The notes under the pieces: generated by a model
What the model was told of the DNA's origin: nothing
What the model saw: the letters and a program-made list of their open reading frames with translations, nothing else
Database searches by the model: none
Shown here: piece by piece, positions 15,953 to 23,620 of the stretch
Numbering within the stretch: position 1 is the stretch's first letter
How the letters are laid out: every line of letters starts with the position of its first letter
Made by a program: the position numbers and the translations under genes
Assembly (NCBI GenBank): GCA_965208015.1
Contig: OZ242308.1
Location: forward strand, 806,001-870,000
Direction: 5' to 3'
From: Bin87 sp965208015
GTDB lineage: Bacteria > Chloroflexota > Dehalococcoidia > Lucifugimonadales > UBA3495
DNA length: 64,000 nucleotides

Positions 15953-16440
15953 ATTGCCAGCCTCGGCGTGATGATGGTCGCCACGCCGAGGCTGTCGGCA
16001 AGCTCCTGTTGGTCAGGGGGTATGTTGCTCCCGATTACTACGGGAACGGCGGGTGTACCCATGATCTTGGATAGAGTATCTGCGCGTTCGCGAGCCAACA
16101 AGACATCATCGTCGGCGATATCTTGAAATAATGAAATCGCCACCTGCACAGCCCGCTGGTCATCGCGCCGGCGGGCCGAGAGCATGATGTCAGTTTGTTC
16201 CACGTGGTCGCCCTCGTCGAAGGTGATGACGCCTAGTTCCTCAGCATCGTCGATTAGGTCCTGAAATTCCGGCGAACGGGCGACCAGCGAACTTTGAAGC
16301 ACGCGAAGACGGTTCAGGCCCAGCCACCGGGTGACGGTCCCAGGAATATCGCGGTGCATACGATGCTCCAGCAGTGAGCCTGTAAGGGTACCCAACTTGC
16401 CGTCAATACGGTCCAGGCACAGTGTAGTTTCAGGCTTCAT
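15949..16440 (-). CDS. Hypothetical protein with PD-(D/E)XK-like C-terminal domain
   Basis: 163 residues from the ATG at 16440; a TTG four codons upstream is possible. The second half (DIMLSARRRDDQRAVQVAIS near residue 87, then LLARERADTLSKIMG, then VPVVIGSN) follows the layout of the degenerate PD-(D/E)XK-like domain found at the end of coiled-coil proteins such as the one at 50989 (AIEVSVTFNEDDLKNAAQRA). The N-terminal part is helical and unrecognised. The 170 bases before it hold no convincing gene. Function unknown; a broken or shortened family member is possible. Confidence 0.65.
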   Translation of the reverse strand: MKPETTLCLDRIDGKLGTLTGSLLEHRMHRDIPGTVTRWLGLNRLRVLQSSLVARSPEFQDLIDDAEELGVITFDEGDHVEQTDIMLSARRRDDQRAVQVAISLFQDIADDDVLLARERADTLSKIMGTPAVPVVIGSNIPPDQQELADSLGVATIITPRLAI

Positions 16441-16610
16441 GCGTGTATCCAACTGTGGGTCGTGCCAGCGAACAGGATCAACGAGGGGTTGACCATCCCC
16501 GCCGCCGGCTCAACACGCAGTTCCTACCGGGAATATGGTGTGCGTATACCCAATTGACCAAATCCCGGATCTGCCGTTCATCGACGCACAAGGGTTTTCG
16601 CGTGTTGGAC

Positions 16611-17627
16611 CTACCGCGTGCGCTCGTAGCGGTAATCGCTGGCGGTGCCGCGCTCCGGGGTAGCCGTGGGGCTGTTGGGCAGGTACGGGTAGTTGGGGTC
16701 GACGCCGACCTTGGGGGCCAGGGTGTTGCGGAGGACGCCGATGTTCTCGACCTCCAGTTCCACGGTGTCGCCTGGCTCCAGCCAGCGGGAGGTCTCGTAT
16801 CCCTTGCGGATGGACTCGCGGACGGAGCCGCCGCCCACGGTGCCGCTGCCGATGACGTCGCCGGGCGCGATGCGGCTGTCCTTGGCGGCCCGTTCGATGA
16901 TCTCGCCCCAGCTGTACCAGGCGTTGACGGTCTCACCGTCGCGGAGCCAATCGTCGCCGTTGACGCGGACATGGGCTTTGAGGTCCAGCCGGCCGTCCTT
17001 GATGTGGGGCATCATCTCGTCGGTGGTGACCACCCAGGGGCCAATGGAGGACGCCGAGTCCTTGCCCTTGGCGGGGCCCAGGCCGAAGGTCATCTCGTCG
17101 AATTGCAAGTCGCGGGCGCTCCAGTCGTTGAAGATGCAGAAACCGGCGACGTACTGCAGGGCCTCCGACGCCGCGACGTTGGTACCAGCTTTGCCGACGA
17201 TGCAGCCGATTTCCAGCTCGTAGTCCAGCTGCTCGGACGCCGCCGGATAGGGCACGTCCTCGTCCGGCCCGTAGATGACCAGCGGGTTGGAGAAGTAGAA
17301 CACGGGCATCCGATACCACACCGGATCGATCTGGCGCGTGCCCTGGGAAGTGGCGTGCTCCTCGTAAACGATGTAGTCCCGCACCGTGGGTGGCTGGAGG
17401 ATTGGGGCACGCAGGCGCACGTCGGCCAGTGCCACGGCGGGCGCGGCCACGCTGCCGGCCAGGGCGTCGCCCACTCGGTCAATGGCGCCATCGCCGGTGT
17501 CCAGCAGGGCGCGGACGTCGGCCAGCGGGCGGTCGGATCCGATCAGAGCGGCCACGTCCACCACCGCATCGTCTTGGAGGACGCCGCAGCGGGGGCCGTT
17601 GCCGTTGTCGTAGGTCAGGAGTTTCAT
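16611..17627 (-). CDS. Fumarylacetoacetate hydrolase (FAH) family protein
   Basis: 338 residues with an intact FAH fold. The metal-binding glutamates are in LDYELEIGCIVGKAG near residue 138; FNDWSARDLQ and GPAKGKDSASSIGPW are the following conserved blocks. The ATG follows AGGAACG. Members hydrolyse or decarboxylate 2-keto acids in aromatic and sugar-acid breakdown (fumarylacetoacetase, acylpyruvase, 2,4-diketo-3-deoxy-L-fuconate hydrolase); the substrate here is not known. It lies 19 bases after a PaREP1/HEPN-like gene on the same strand and could be read from the same transcript. Confidence 0.92.
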   Translation of the reverse strand: MKLLTYDNGNGPRCGVLQDDAVVDVAALIGSDRPLADVRALLDTGDGAIDRVGDALAGSVAAPAVALADVRLRAPILQPPTVRDYIVYEEHATSQGTRQIDPVWYRMPVFYFSNPLVIYGPDEDVPYPAASEQLDYELEIGCIVGKAGTNVAASEALQYVAGFCIFNDWSARDLQFDEMTFGLGPAKGKDSASSIGPWVVTTDEMMPHIKDGRLDLKAHVRVNGDDWLRDGETVNAWYSWGEIIERAAKDSRIAPGDVIGSGTVGGGSVRESIRKGYETSRWLEPGDTVELEVENIGVLRNTLAPKVGVDPNYPYLPNSPTATPERGTASDYRYERTR

Positions 17628-17646
17628 GGTCGTCGTTCCTTTTTGG

Positions 17647-18042
17647 TCAGGCGCTGTTGGAATAGCCGGCTAGTCGCTCGGCGTCGTTGATGTAGTCGTT
17701 GGTTTGGCGGATGCGGCGCTCCACTTCAGGAACCGGCTCGCAGATGCCATGGTAGAAGCATTCACCATGCAGATGCCCCTGTCTTGAATAGTAGCGTCCG
17801 ACCAAAGAATTAACCGCGCCATCTGCTTTAGCCAGCATGAGCAACCCCCGTGACGTGTCTGACGAAAATTGAGGCTTCTCGTCCGTCCGTGCCAGGATCA
17901 AGGCATCGGTGGCCCGCTTGGTGGCGCACCACGCCTTTTCCGCGGCGTCGCGGATGTCGCCAGCCTGTAGCAGCCGCAGCGCGTCAGCGTGGAGGGCGCG
18001 GGCGTCGGCAAAGATAGCGGAAGCAAGGTCGGTGGCTACCAT
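17647..18042 (-). CDS. PaREP1/HEPN-like small protein, tandem copy 2
   Basis: 131 residues, about two-thirds identical by eye to the gene directly upstream (18062). Shared blocks are the N-terminal IFADARALHADALRLLQAGD, the helix AAEKAWCATKRATDALILAR, and RQGHLHGECFYHG, with the LHxxxFY block of the family. RQGHLH fits the HEPN R-x4-H motif. HEPN proteins are often RNases or partners of nucleotidyltransferases. It is the last gene of a four-gene minus-strand operon (GIY-YIG-like nuclease, DUF6884-like protein, two copies of this family). Function is inferred only. Confidence 0.8.
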   Translation of the reverse strand: MVATDLASAIFADARALHADALRLLQAGDIRDAAEKAWCATKRATDALILARTDEKPQFSSDTSRGLLMLAKADGAVNSLVGRYYSRQGHLHGECFYHGICEPVPEVERRIRQTNDYINDAERLAGYSNSA

Positions 18043-18061
18043 TTGGGTTTCACCCCTTCGT

Positions 18062-18457
18062 TCAGGCCCTGTTGGAATAGCCGGCTAATCGCTCGGCGTC
18101 GTTGATGTAGTCGGCGGTCTGGCGGATGCGGCGTTCTACTTCTTCTATCGGCTCGCAGGCTCCCAGGTAAAAGCAGGCGCCGTGCAGTTCGCTCTGTCTG
18201 GAGAAATAGCGCCGGCGTAATGGGCGGACGGTTTGATCTTCTGCGGCTAGTGCCCCTAGCCCTCTCGTGGTTTCGGAGGATATTTGTGGCTCAATCCCCG
18301 CGCGGGCCAGGATCAGCGCATCGGTAGCGCGCTTGGTGGCGCACCACGCCTTTTCCGCGGCATCGCGGATGTCGCTGGCCTCCAGCAGCCGCAGGGCGTC
18401 GGCCTGAACGCTGCGGGCGTCGGCGAAGATGGCGGATACGCGGTCGGTGGATAGCAT
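18062..18457 (-). CDS. PaREP1/HEPN-like small protein, tandem copy 1
   Basis: 131 residues with the same layout as its downstream twin: AIFADARSVQADALRLLEAS, the helix AAEKAWCATKRATDALILAR (identical in both), RQSELHGACFYLG with a possible R-x4-H motif, and the end INDAERLAGYSN. The sequences differ mostly between residues 57 and 90, so the two may have diverged to bind different partners. The start lies seven bases after the stop of the DUF6884-like gene, which implies one transcript. Confidence 0.8.
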   Translation of the reverse strand: MLSTDRVSAIFADARSVQADALRLLEASDIRDAAEKAWCATKRATDALILARAGIEPQISSETTRGLGALAAEDQTVRPLRRRYFSRQSELHGACFYLGACEPIEEVERRIRQTADYINDAERLAGYSNRA

Positions 18458-18464
18458 GGGGTCT

Positions 18465-19127
18465 TTACAGATCTATGCCCCCTTCTGCGAATGCGCGGGC
18501 AGCCTCGTAGTGCCAATTGGTTCTGATGTTGGTGTGAAATTTCCTAGTTTGGCAGCCTGGGGCTTTGGGGGCGTTGTTTGCATTGTAAAGTACACAGCGC
18601 GGCCCTTGCACCCGGCTAGTCAGTTCGCAGAACAGGCCCACGTAGTCTTTACCGCCGAAGAACACCACCGGCTCGGCAGTGTCATCTGGCAACATACGAA
18701 AATCGTCATAGTGGTCCTGTTTGTACCGGCGTTGGTATTTTTCCGCACTGTTGCTGAACGTGATGTCATAGGTCGGAGTCAAGAAGTCCGCTGGGATTAA
18801 TCCCCAGCCCGCCGAAAGGATGTAAAGGTTGTCCGGCCCGCATTTCCGGTAAAGCAGCTCGTAGGCTGGATTCTGGTAGAGTTGCCAGGCCGGCAACAGT
18901 CCCAGCGGGTTGTCTGTAGGTTCACGGTTGTACTGCAACAGTTTTTCACGCCATGACTCGCCGGAGGCGTCGGCGCCGTCAGGATGAGCGTAGGCATACC
19001 TCGCATCCTTTGGAGCCTCGTCGGGCTTGGCGACGAACATCACATTCCGCCCGTCGCTGCTTTTGAGATGGCCGGCTGTTGGTCGTTTGCGGCCGGCGCA
19101 CTGGATGACGACGATGCTTTTGTCCAT
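18465..19127 (-). CDS. DUF6884 / YaaA-like protein
   Basis: 220 residues from the ATG at 19127 (MDKSIVVIQCAGRKRP); longer frames overlap the upstream gene. The N-terminal SIVVIQCAGRKRP and the central LYILSAGWGLIPADFLTPTY are the two hallmarks of DUF6884 and peroxide-stress YaaA-like proteins, a DNA- or nucleobase-related fold also found next to DpdA-type enzymes. Between them is an unusual insert. It starts nine bases after the stop of the GIY-YIG-like gene and is followed after seven bases by the PaREP1/HEPN-like pair. The molecular activity is unproven; the context points to nucleic-acid processing or defence. Confidence 0.75.
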   Translation of the reverse strand: MDKSIVVIQCAGRKRPTAGHLKSSDGRNVMFVAKPDEAPKDARYAYAHPDGADASGESWREKLLQYNREPTDNPLGLLPAWQLYQNPAYELLYRKCGPDNLYILSAGWGLIPADFLTPTYDITFSNSAEKYQRRYKQDHYDDFRMLPDDTAEPVVFFGGKDYVGLFCELTSRVQGPRCVLYNANNAPKAPGCQTRKFHTNIRTNWHYEAARAFAEGGIDL

Positions 19128-19135
19128 ACTTTGCC

Positions 19136-19834
19136 CTATCCCATTTTGTCGATTTGCCGCTGCAATGCACACAGAAATGCGGGGTCATAGTCGTCATCAA
19201 CGTGGTTTGAGTTCCATAGCCCAGACTGCCGAACTCTCTCACGATCAGAGTAACGGCCTAACCACTCTGTAGATGGCGGATCAATCGGCTGACGCCCGCA
19301 ATTGCTGAGCAGCGCGACGGCGTTGCGCTCGATATAGCCCCGTAAACTGTCCGGCCCCGGCTCATCATCCACTGGCAGCCACAGGAAGGGCATATCGCCG
19401 ATGACGGTACTGACCTTCTGCTCCAAGGGGCGCTCGCCAAGTTTGACCTCCTTGGGCGCGTTGTTGCCTTTCCCCCAAGATGAACAAGCCCAGCCGTCTC
19501 GCCCCATCAGGGCAGCGCCGATTATCAACCGAAAAATAGAGCCGCGATGGTTACCGCCTTTGGGTTTGACCGTGCCGCGGTGTTGCGAAAGCCGGTTCCA
19601 GAGTTTGGTGCCGGAACCGACTTTCAGCGCGTGGGTTCCCACCCGTACTATGCGGGGGCCACGGCCAGTATCGGTGCGGATTTCTCCGGTTTCGCGAAAG
19701 AAATAGACGCCTCGTCGGGGCCAGTCCATTTTGCCGGAACACTCCGACAGCCGGCGCGCGCAGCCGAGCTTGCGTTCCAGTTGGGTCAGCAACTCGTAAA
19801 ACTGCGTCAAGTCTTGCGCGCGCCGGTCGTTCAC
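19136..19834 (-). CDS. GIY-YIG-superfamily nuclease-like protein
   Basis: 232 residues, first gene of a four-gene operon. RRGVYFFRETGE (near residue 40) and RIVRVGTHAL (near 61) align with the GIY and YIG strands, RLSQHRG (near 81) supplies the conserved arginine, and YIERNAVALLSN (near 177) carries the expected glutamate. About 100 residues are inserted between the arginine and glutamate. GIY-YIG enzymes cut DNA through a single metal-bound site and occur in homing endonucleases, restriction enzymes and repair. The partners here suggest a defence or nucleic-acid modification role. It is less GC-rich than nearby core genes. A GGGAATGAC hairpin repeat lies just upstream. Confidence 0.75.
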   Translation of the reverse strand: MNDRRAQDLTQFYELLTQLERKLGCARRLSECSGKMDWPRRGVYFFRETGEIRTDTGRGPRIVRVGTHALKVGSGTKLWNRLSQHRGTVKPKGGNHRGSIFRLIIGAALMGRDGWACSSWGKGNNAPKEVKLGERPLEQKVSTVIGDMPFLWLPVDDEPGPDSLRGYIERNAVALLSNCGRQPIDPPSTEWLGRYSDRERVRQSGLWNSNHVDDDYDPAFLCALQRQIDKMG

Positions 19835-19851
19835 TGGTTGCCCTCTTCACT

Positions 19852-19876
19852 GGATTCCCGCGAAAGCGGGAATGAC
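19852..19876. repeat. Short hairpin repeat (ATTCCCGCGAAAGCGGGAAT)
   Basis: The perfect stem ATTCCCGC / GCGGGAAT with loop GAAA, followed by GACGG, is a copy of the dispersed CGTCATTCC element, here between the NIPSNAP and GIY-YIG-like genes. Confidence 0.75.
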
Positions 19877-19895
19877 GGCAATAAGGTGTTGGTCG

Positions 19896-20513
19896 TCAGT
19901 GCATGGGCGAGAAGCTGGCGGGGATCATGATCTTGTTTTCCTGGCTGACGCGGCCGGGGGCGCCGGACGGCCACTGGGGTATCTTGCTGGCGGCGGCGCG
20001 GACCTCGGCGCGGTGGTTGAGGTCCTGGTAGGGCCAGACGTGCATCCACTTGTTCAGGTCGCCGAACTCGGTGTACATGCCGGCGGCCAGAGGGGAGAAC
20101 TCCTCGCGGTAGGGCAGGGACTCTTCCCAGCGGCGCAGCAGTTCCGGCATGGAGCCGTTCTCGTAGGTGTAGACGCGCATCTCGTAGATGTTGCCCAGGG
20201 CCTGGTCGCCGCCCATAGGCCGCATGAAGGGAGCGGGGTTCCAGATCTCGGCGTTCATGTTGAGGATGTTGCCGGGGGTGATCTTGGGCGGCCAGTTGGG
20301 GTCCTGGGACGCCTCAGCGCGGATGCGGTTGCGCTCTTCGACGCTCTCGTATCCCCAGACGTGGATGATCTGGTTCAGCGGGCCGATCTCGGTGTGCCAG
20401 AAGGCGGCGATGGGGGAGTACTTTTCGCGGTGGGGCAGGGCCTCGGCAAAAGCTTCCTCGGCCTGGGGGACGGCGCCGGGCTTGAGGTCGTAGGTGCGGA
20501 CTTCGTAGATCAT
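19896..20513 (-). CDS. NIPSNAP-family protein with two tandem domains
   Basis: 205 residues from the ATG at 20513, set by AGGAGG five bases upstream; the frame runs on to 20600 without support. Two ferredoxin-like NIPSNAP units follow each other: MIYEVRTYDLKPG with LNQIIHVWGYES, and IYEMRVYTYENG with LNKWMHVWPYQD. The family forms dimeric alpha-beta barrels; bacterial roles are mostly unknown, though members sit near catabolic genes. A single polypeptide with two units could make the barrel alone. Confidence 0.9.
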   Translation of the reverse strand: MIYEVRTYDLKPGAVPQAEEAFAEALPHREKYSPIAAFWHTEIGPLNQIIHVWGYESVEERNRIRAEASQDPNWPPKITPGNILNMNAEIWNPAPFMRPMGGDQALGNIYEMRVYTYENGSMPELLRRWEESLPYREEFSPLAAGMYTEFGDLNKWMHVWPYQDLNHRAEVRAAASKIPQWPSGAPGRVSQENKIMIPASFSPMH

Positions 20514-20610
20514 GGTTTCCTCCTGCATCGGAGTTGGGATGGGGATAACCGGTTGACTTACCCGTGAGGGCAGTGTAGCAACGGGGCCGAACGGGGGCAA
20601 CCGACGGCGC

Positions 20611-20619
20611 TGCTATAAT
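20611..20619 (+). promoter_or_regulatory. Extended -10 promoter TGCTATAAT
   Basis: TGCTATAAT is a perfect -10 hexamer preceded by TGC, 49 bases before the ATG at 20669. No -35 hexamer is evident at 16-18 bases. Confidence 0.55.
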
Positions 20620-20668
20620 GCGCGGCAGCAGGTGGAGCACACGTTCACGGAGATTCGCGGGGGATGAG

Positions 20669-21031
20669 ATGAGCGCGCCGGAAATGGGCAAGACGGCTCT
20701 GGGGTACGTGGACGCCTCCAAGCGTGAGCAGGCGGCCGGCAATCATGTCAAGGCTGCGGCGCTGATGTGGCAGGCGACCCAGGCGACGTTCGCCGCGTTG
20801 GCCGACGCGCACGACGTGAAGTACAGCGCATTGGATGATGTGGATCTATTTGCGATTGCGGATGCTCTGGAAGCGAGTGGCGCAGTACGAAAGCGGTACT
20901 ATCGGAGCGGGATCGCCCCGGGATCGTTGCTGAAAGACCATGCCAATATGGAAGTGTTGGAGGATTACCAGCTGGAACTGGCGTACGAAACGGCGGAGCG
21001 ATTCATCAAAAAGTGCCTGAATGACCAGTAG
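20669..21031 (+). CDS. Small helical protein, A member of an A-B pair (paralogue of 804 gene)
   Basis: 120 residues from the ATG at 20669; a TTG- or ATG-led extension to 20618 lies over the promoter. The helix AAALMWQATQATFAALADAHD parallels SILLWRATEAALCDLADHYG of the 804 gene, and both end in an amphipathic helix followed by a few residues. It overlaps the next gene by 11 bases. Its order, size and overlap repeat those of the 804/1157 pair 20 kb away. No catalytic motif is seen. It is less GC-rich than the downstream metabolic genes. Confidence 0.7.
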   Translation: MSAPEMGKTALGYVDASKREQAAGNHVKAAALMWQATQATFAALADAHDVKYSALDDVDLFAIADALEASGAVRKRYYRSGIAPGSLLKDHANMEVLEDYQLELAYETAERFIKKCLNDQ

Positions 21032-21419
21032 TTCCTCAGATCGGTATGCTGAGCGGGCAATTCGGCATGAAGCTCGCGCCCGGAACTATCGGCGTCAAGC
21101 AGATTTGCTACTGCATCGAGATGCCGATAAAGACTGTGCGGCTGCGCTCATGTACGAATCCGCCAAGCAGTGCATAAACGCTGTTGCCAATCAACGCGGC
21201 GCCAATCCTGGCGCCATTGGCGGTAAAGTGAATGTCCTCCGTGAATTGGCAGCCAGTGAAGCTGAAGAGAGCGATCTGGTGGAAAACTGGCAATCCGCCG
21301 ACAAGCTGCACATCTATGCGGACCGAGGTCACCTCACTGACGCCGAGTTCCATGGATACTGGAATGGCGCTCAAGTATTCATCGAATCCATGCTGACTAT
21401 ATTCGCCCGCAACACCTGA
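21021..21419 (+). CDS. Small helical protein, B member of an A-B pair (paralogue of 1157 gene)
   Basis: 132 residues, starting inside the preceding gene. The central helix CAAALMYESAKQCINAVANQRG and the block SADKLHIYADRGHLTDAEF followed by FIESMLTIF match the layout of the 1157 protein (AGRLHGHFYNRNLQEHDL then YIDSLLNIAG). The arginine of the HEPN R-x(4-6)-H motif is missing here, so if the family is HEPN-like this copy is probably non-catalytic. The VOC gene downstream has its own GGAGG site and is likely unrelated. Confidence 0.7.
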   Translation: MTSSSSDRYAERAIRHEARARNYRRQADLLLHRDADKDCAAALMYESAKQCINAVANQRGANPGAIGGKVNVLRELAASEAEESDLVENWQSADKLHIYADRGHLTDAEFHGYWNGAQVFIESMLTIFARNT

Positions 21420-21438
21420 CCTGAAAGGAGGCAACCCT

Positions 21439-21834
21439 ATGGAATACCGCATCAACCACGTGCACATTCGTGCCTCGGACCCCCACGCCACGGCGGCGTG
21501 GTATGAGAAGCACTTCAACGCGCGCATTGTCTCCGAGCGGGAGGTTATGCCGCGCACCATCACCATCGGCATGGAGATGGCTGGGGCGTGCCGGCTCAAC
21601 GTGTCGTCCAAGCCGCCGGGATCCTCTGATGAACGCGCAGTTGCCGAACTGAACCGGCTGGGCCTGGAGCACTTCGGGTTCGACGTGGAGGACATCGAGG
21701 CGGAGATGGAGCGGCTCACCGCCGCGGGCATCCGCACGGTGCTGCCCATCACTGAGACGTCCACCGGCTCTAAGCTGTCGTACATCGAGGGGCCGGACGA
21801 CGTGCTGATCGAGCTGGTGCAACCGGCGCCCTAA
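21439..21834 (+). CDS. VOC-family (glyoxalase-like) protein
   Basis: 131 residues with the paired beta-alpha-beta-beta-beta modules of vicinal oxygen chelate enzymes. The first metal histidine is in INHVHIRASDP, the middle ligand candidate in HFGFDVEDIE and the last glutamate in DVLIELVQP. The ATG follows GGAGGCAACCCT. Family members include lactoylglutathione lyase, epimerases and extradiol dioxygenases; the exact reaction is not known. It is 17 bases upstream of the amidase gene, likely co-transcribed. Confidence 0.9.
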   Translation: MEYRINHVHIRASDPHATAAWYEKHFNARIVSEREVMPRTITIGMEMAGACRLNVSSKPPGSSDERAVAELNRLGLEHFGFDVEDIEAEMERLTAAGIRTVLPITETSTGSKLSYIEGPDDVLIELVQPAP

Positions 21835-21851
21835 CCTGAAGGAGCCGTGCC

Positions 21852-23249
21852 ATGCCGGACAAGCCGCTGCACTACCAGACTATTACTGAGGTTGCGGAGA
21901 GGATTCGTTCGCGGGAGATTTCGCCCGTCGAGTTGACCCGCGCGATGCTGGACCGCATCACCGCGCTGGACGGCGATCTGAAGAGCTACGCCACCGTCAT
22001 GGCCGAACCGGCGATGGCGGCGGCGCGTGCTGCCGAGAGCGAGATTGCATCTGGTAACTATCGCGGGTCGCTTCACGGCGTGCCCATCGCAGTGAAAGAC
22101 CTGTGCTTCACCGCTGGCGTGGCCACCATGGGCGGCGCCCAAGTCCTGCGGGACCTGGTACCCGATTTTGACAGCACAGTGGTGCGCAAGCTCAACGACG
22201 CTGGCGCGGTCATACTGGGTAAGCTGAACCTCACCGAGGGGGCGATGGCGGGCTACAACCCTGCCTTCGACATTCCGATCAACCCGTGGGGCGCCGACCG
22301 TTGGGCCGGCGCGTCGTCCAGCGGGTCGGGCGTCGCCACGGCGGCCGGCCTGTGCTACGGCTCGCTGGGCAGCGACACCGGCGGATCGATCCGGTTTCCG
22401 GCGGCGGCCTGCGGCACGGTGGGCATCAAGCCGACCTGGGGCCGGGTGAGTCGATACGGAGTGCTGGCGCTGGCGGAATCGCTGGACCACGTGGGCCCCA
22501 TGACCCGCAGCGCGGCGGACGCCGGCATCATGTTGCAAGCCTTGGCCGGCCACGATCCCAATGATTCAACCTCTTTGCATGCCCGCGTCCCCGCGATGTT
22601 GTCCGGCCTCGGCAAAGGGGTCGGGGACATCCGCATCGGCGTGGACGAACGCTACGTCAGCGACGACGTGGACGCGGAGATGGCCGAAGTGACTCTGGCT
22701 GGTGCGCGGCTGCTGGAGAGCATGGGCGCGCAACTGGTGCCGGTGGAGATGCCGGATACCCTGCCGTTCTCCCGCGCCTGGGGCGTGCTGTGCTCAGCGG
22801 AAGCGGCTGCGGCGCACCGGGACACCTACCCTGCGCGTGCTGACGAGTACGGTCCCTGGTTTCGCGGTTGGCTGGAGAAGGGAAGCGGGTACAGTGCGGC
22901 AGAATTCGCCGCGGCCAATCAAGTGCGGTTGGCGTGCAACGGCATTCTGGCCGGCATTTTCGAGGATATCGACGTGCTGGTCTGTCCCTCGATGACCACT
23001 CCGCCGGGTCGGGTCACGCCGGAGGAACTGTACGGACCCATGAGCGAAGACGAATGGACATGGGGGCGGTTCACCATACCCTATGATTTCAACGGCGCGC
23101 CGACAATCTCGCTGCCGGCGGGATTGAACAGCGAGGGCCTGCCGCTGAGCATCCAGTTTATCGGCAAACACCTGGCCGAGCCGCTGCTGGTGCAGGTGGG
23201 CGACGCCTACGAGCGGGCGACGGAACACAACCTGCGGCCGCCGGTGTAG
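21852..23249 (+). CDS. Amidase (amidase-signature family)
   Basis: 465 residues with the full amidase signature. The Ser-cisSer-Lys triad is visible: Lys82 in GVPIAVKDLCF, the cis-serine near 158 in AGASSSGSGVATAAG, and Ser181 in GSDTGGSIRFPAA. The enzyme hydrolyses amide bonds, releasing ammonia and a carboxylate. It is not GatA by context, since no gatB or gatC is near. The ATG follows GGAGCC. With the upstream VOC gene it forms a short operon. Substrate unknown. Confidence 0.93.
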   Translation: MPDKPLHYQTITEVAERIRSREISPVELTRAMLDRITALDGDLKSYATVMAEPAMAAARAAESEIASGNYRGSLHGVPIAVKDLCFTAGVATMGGAQVLRDLVPDFDSTVVRKLNDAGAVILGKLNLTEGAMAGYNPAFDIPINPWGADRWAGASSSGSGVATAAGLCYGSLGSDTGGSIRFPAAACGTVGIKPTWGRVSRYGVLALAESLDHVGPMTRSAADAGIMLQALAGHDPNDSTSLHARVPAMLSGLGKGVGDIRIGVDERYVSDDVDAEMAEVTLAGARLLESMGAQLVPVEMPDTLPFSRAWGVLCSAEAAAAHRDTYPARADEYGPWFRGWLEKGSGYSAAEFAAANQVRLACNGILAGIFEDIDVLVCPSMTTPPGRVTPEELYGPMSEDEWTWGRFTIPYDFNGAPTISLPAGLNSEGLPLSIQFIGKHLAEPLLVQVGDAYERATEHNLRPPV

Positions 23250-23335
23250 GGTGGGACGGCATCAATAACGGCCATTGGCACGAGAAAGCCAGTGGCCGTT
23301 GGAACGTTTGCGGCAGCGGTCGGAACGTTGACGAC

Positions 23336-23575
23336 CTAATCATCATCGCCGCCGCCGGGCACCGTGAACAAGATGTTGCCGTCAACGTCGTGGCGATGGT
23401 TTGCCAGGGCGATGACGATCTCGTTGGTTCGTCGGACATCCGCCGACAGTTGCCTTACTTCGGCCGCCAGCGTATCTACACGCTGGAACAGCTTGCCGAG
23501 CGCGAAGGCGCCGGCCAGCATGGCCAGGACAAGAGTGACGGAGATGCCGATCAGCGCGTAGGTTTGCGGGTCCAT
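23336..23575 (-). CDS. Small membrane-anchored coiled-coil protein
   Basis: 79 residues. An N-terminal membrane segment (YALIGISVTLVLAMLAGAF, residues 6-24) is followed by a short coiled coil (FQRVDTLAAEVRQLSADVRR) and an aspartate-rich end. A similar plan (TM helix, coiled coil, then a block like ALANHRHDVDGN) recurs in small hypothetical proteins of many bacteria. Function unknown. It stands alone between the convergent amidase and the GMC gene. Confidence 0.65.
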   Translation of the reverse strand: MDPQTYALIGISVTLVLAMLAGAFALGKLFQRVDTLAAEVRQLSADVRRTNEIVIALANHRHDVDGNILFTVPGGGDDD

Positions 23576-23620
23576 AGGATGCCTGTCACCGTGGTTGTGA
23601 TCGGTAGGTTAGCACGGGTG

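Noticed and set aside
16441..16610. Extra gene between the PD-(D/E)XK-like gene and the FAH gene
   Set aside because: Short frames exist on the minus strand, but there is no start signal or family match.
16443..17690. 415-codon open frame on the plus strand
   Set aside because: Mirror frame of the FAH-family gene; no start signal and no family match.
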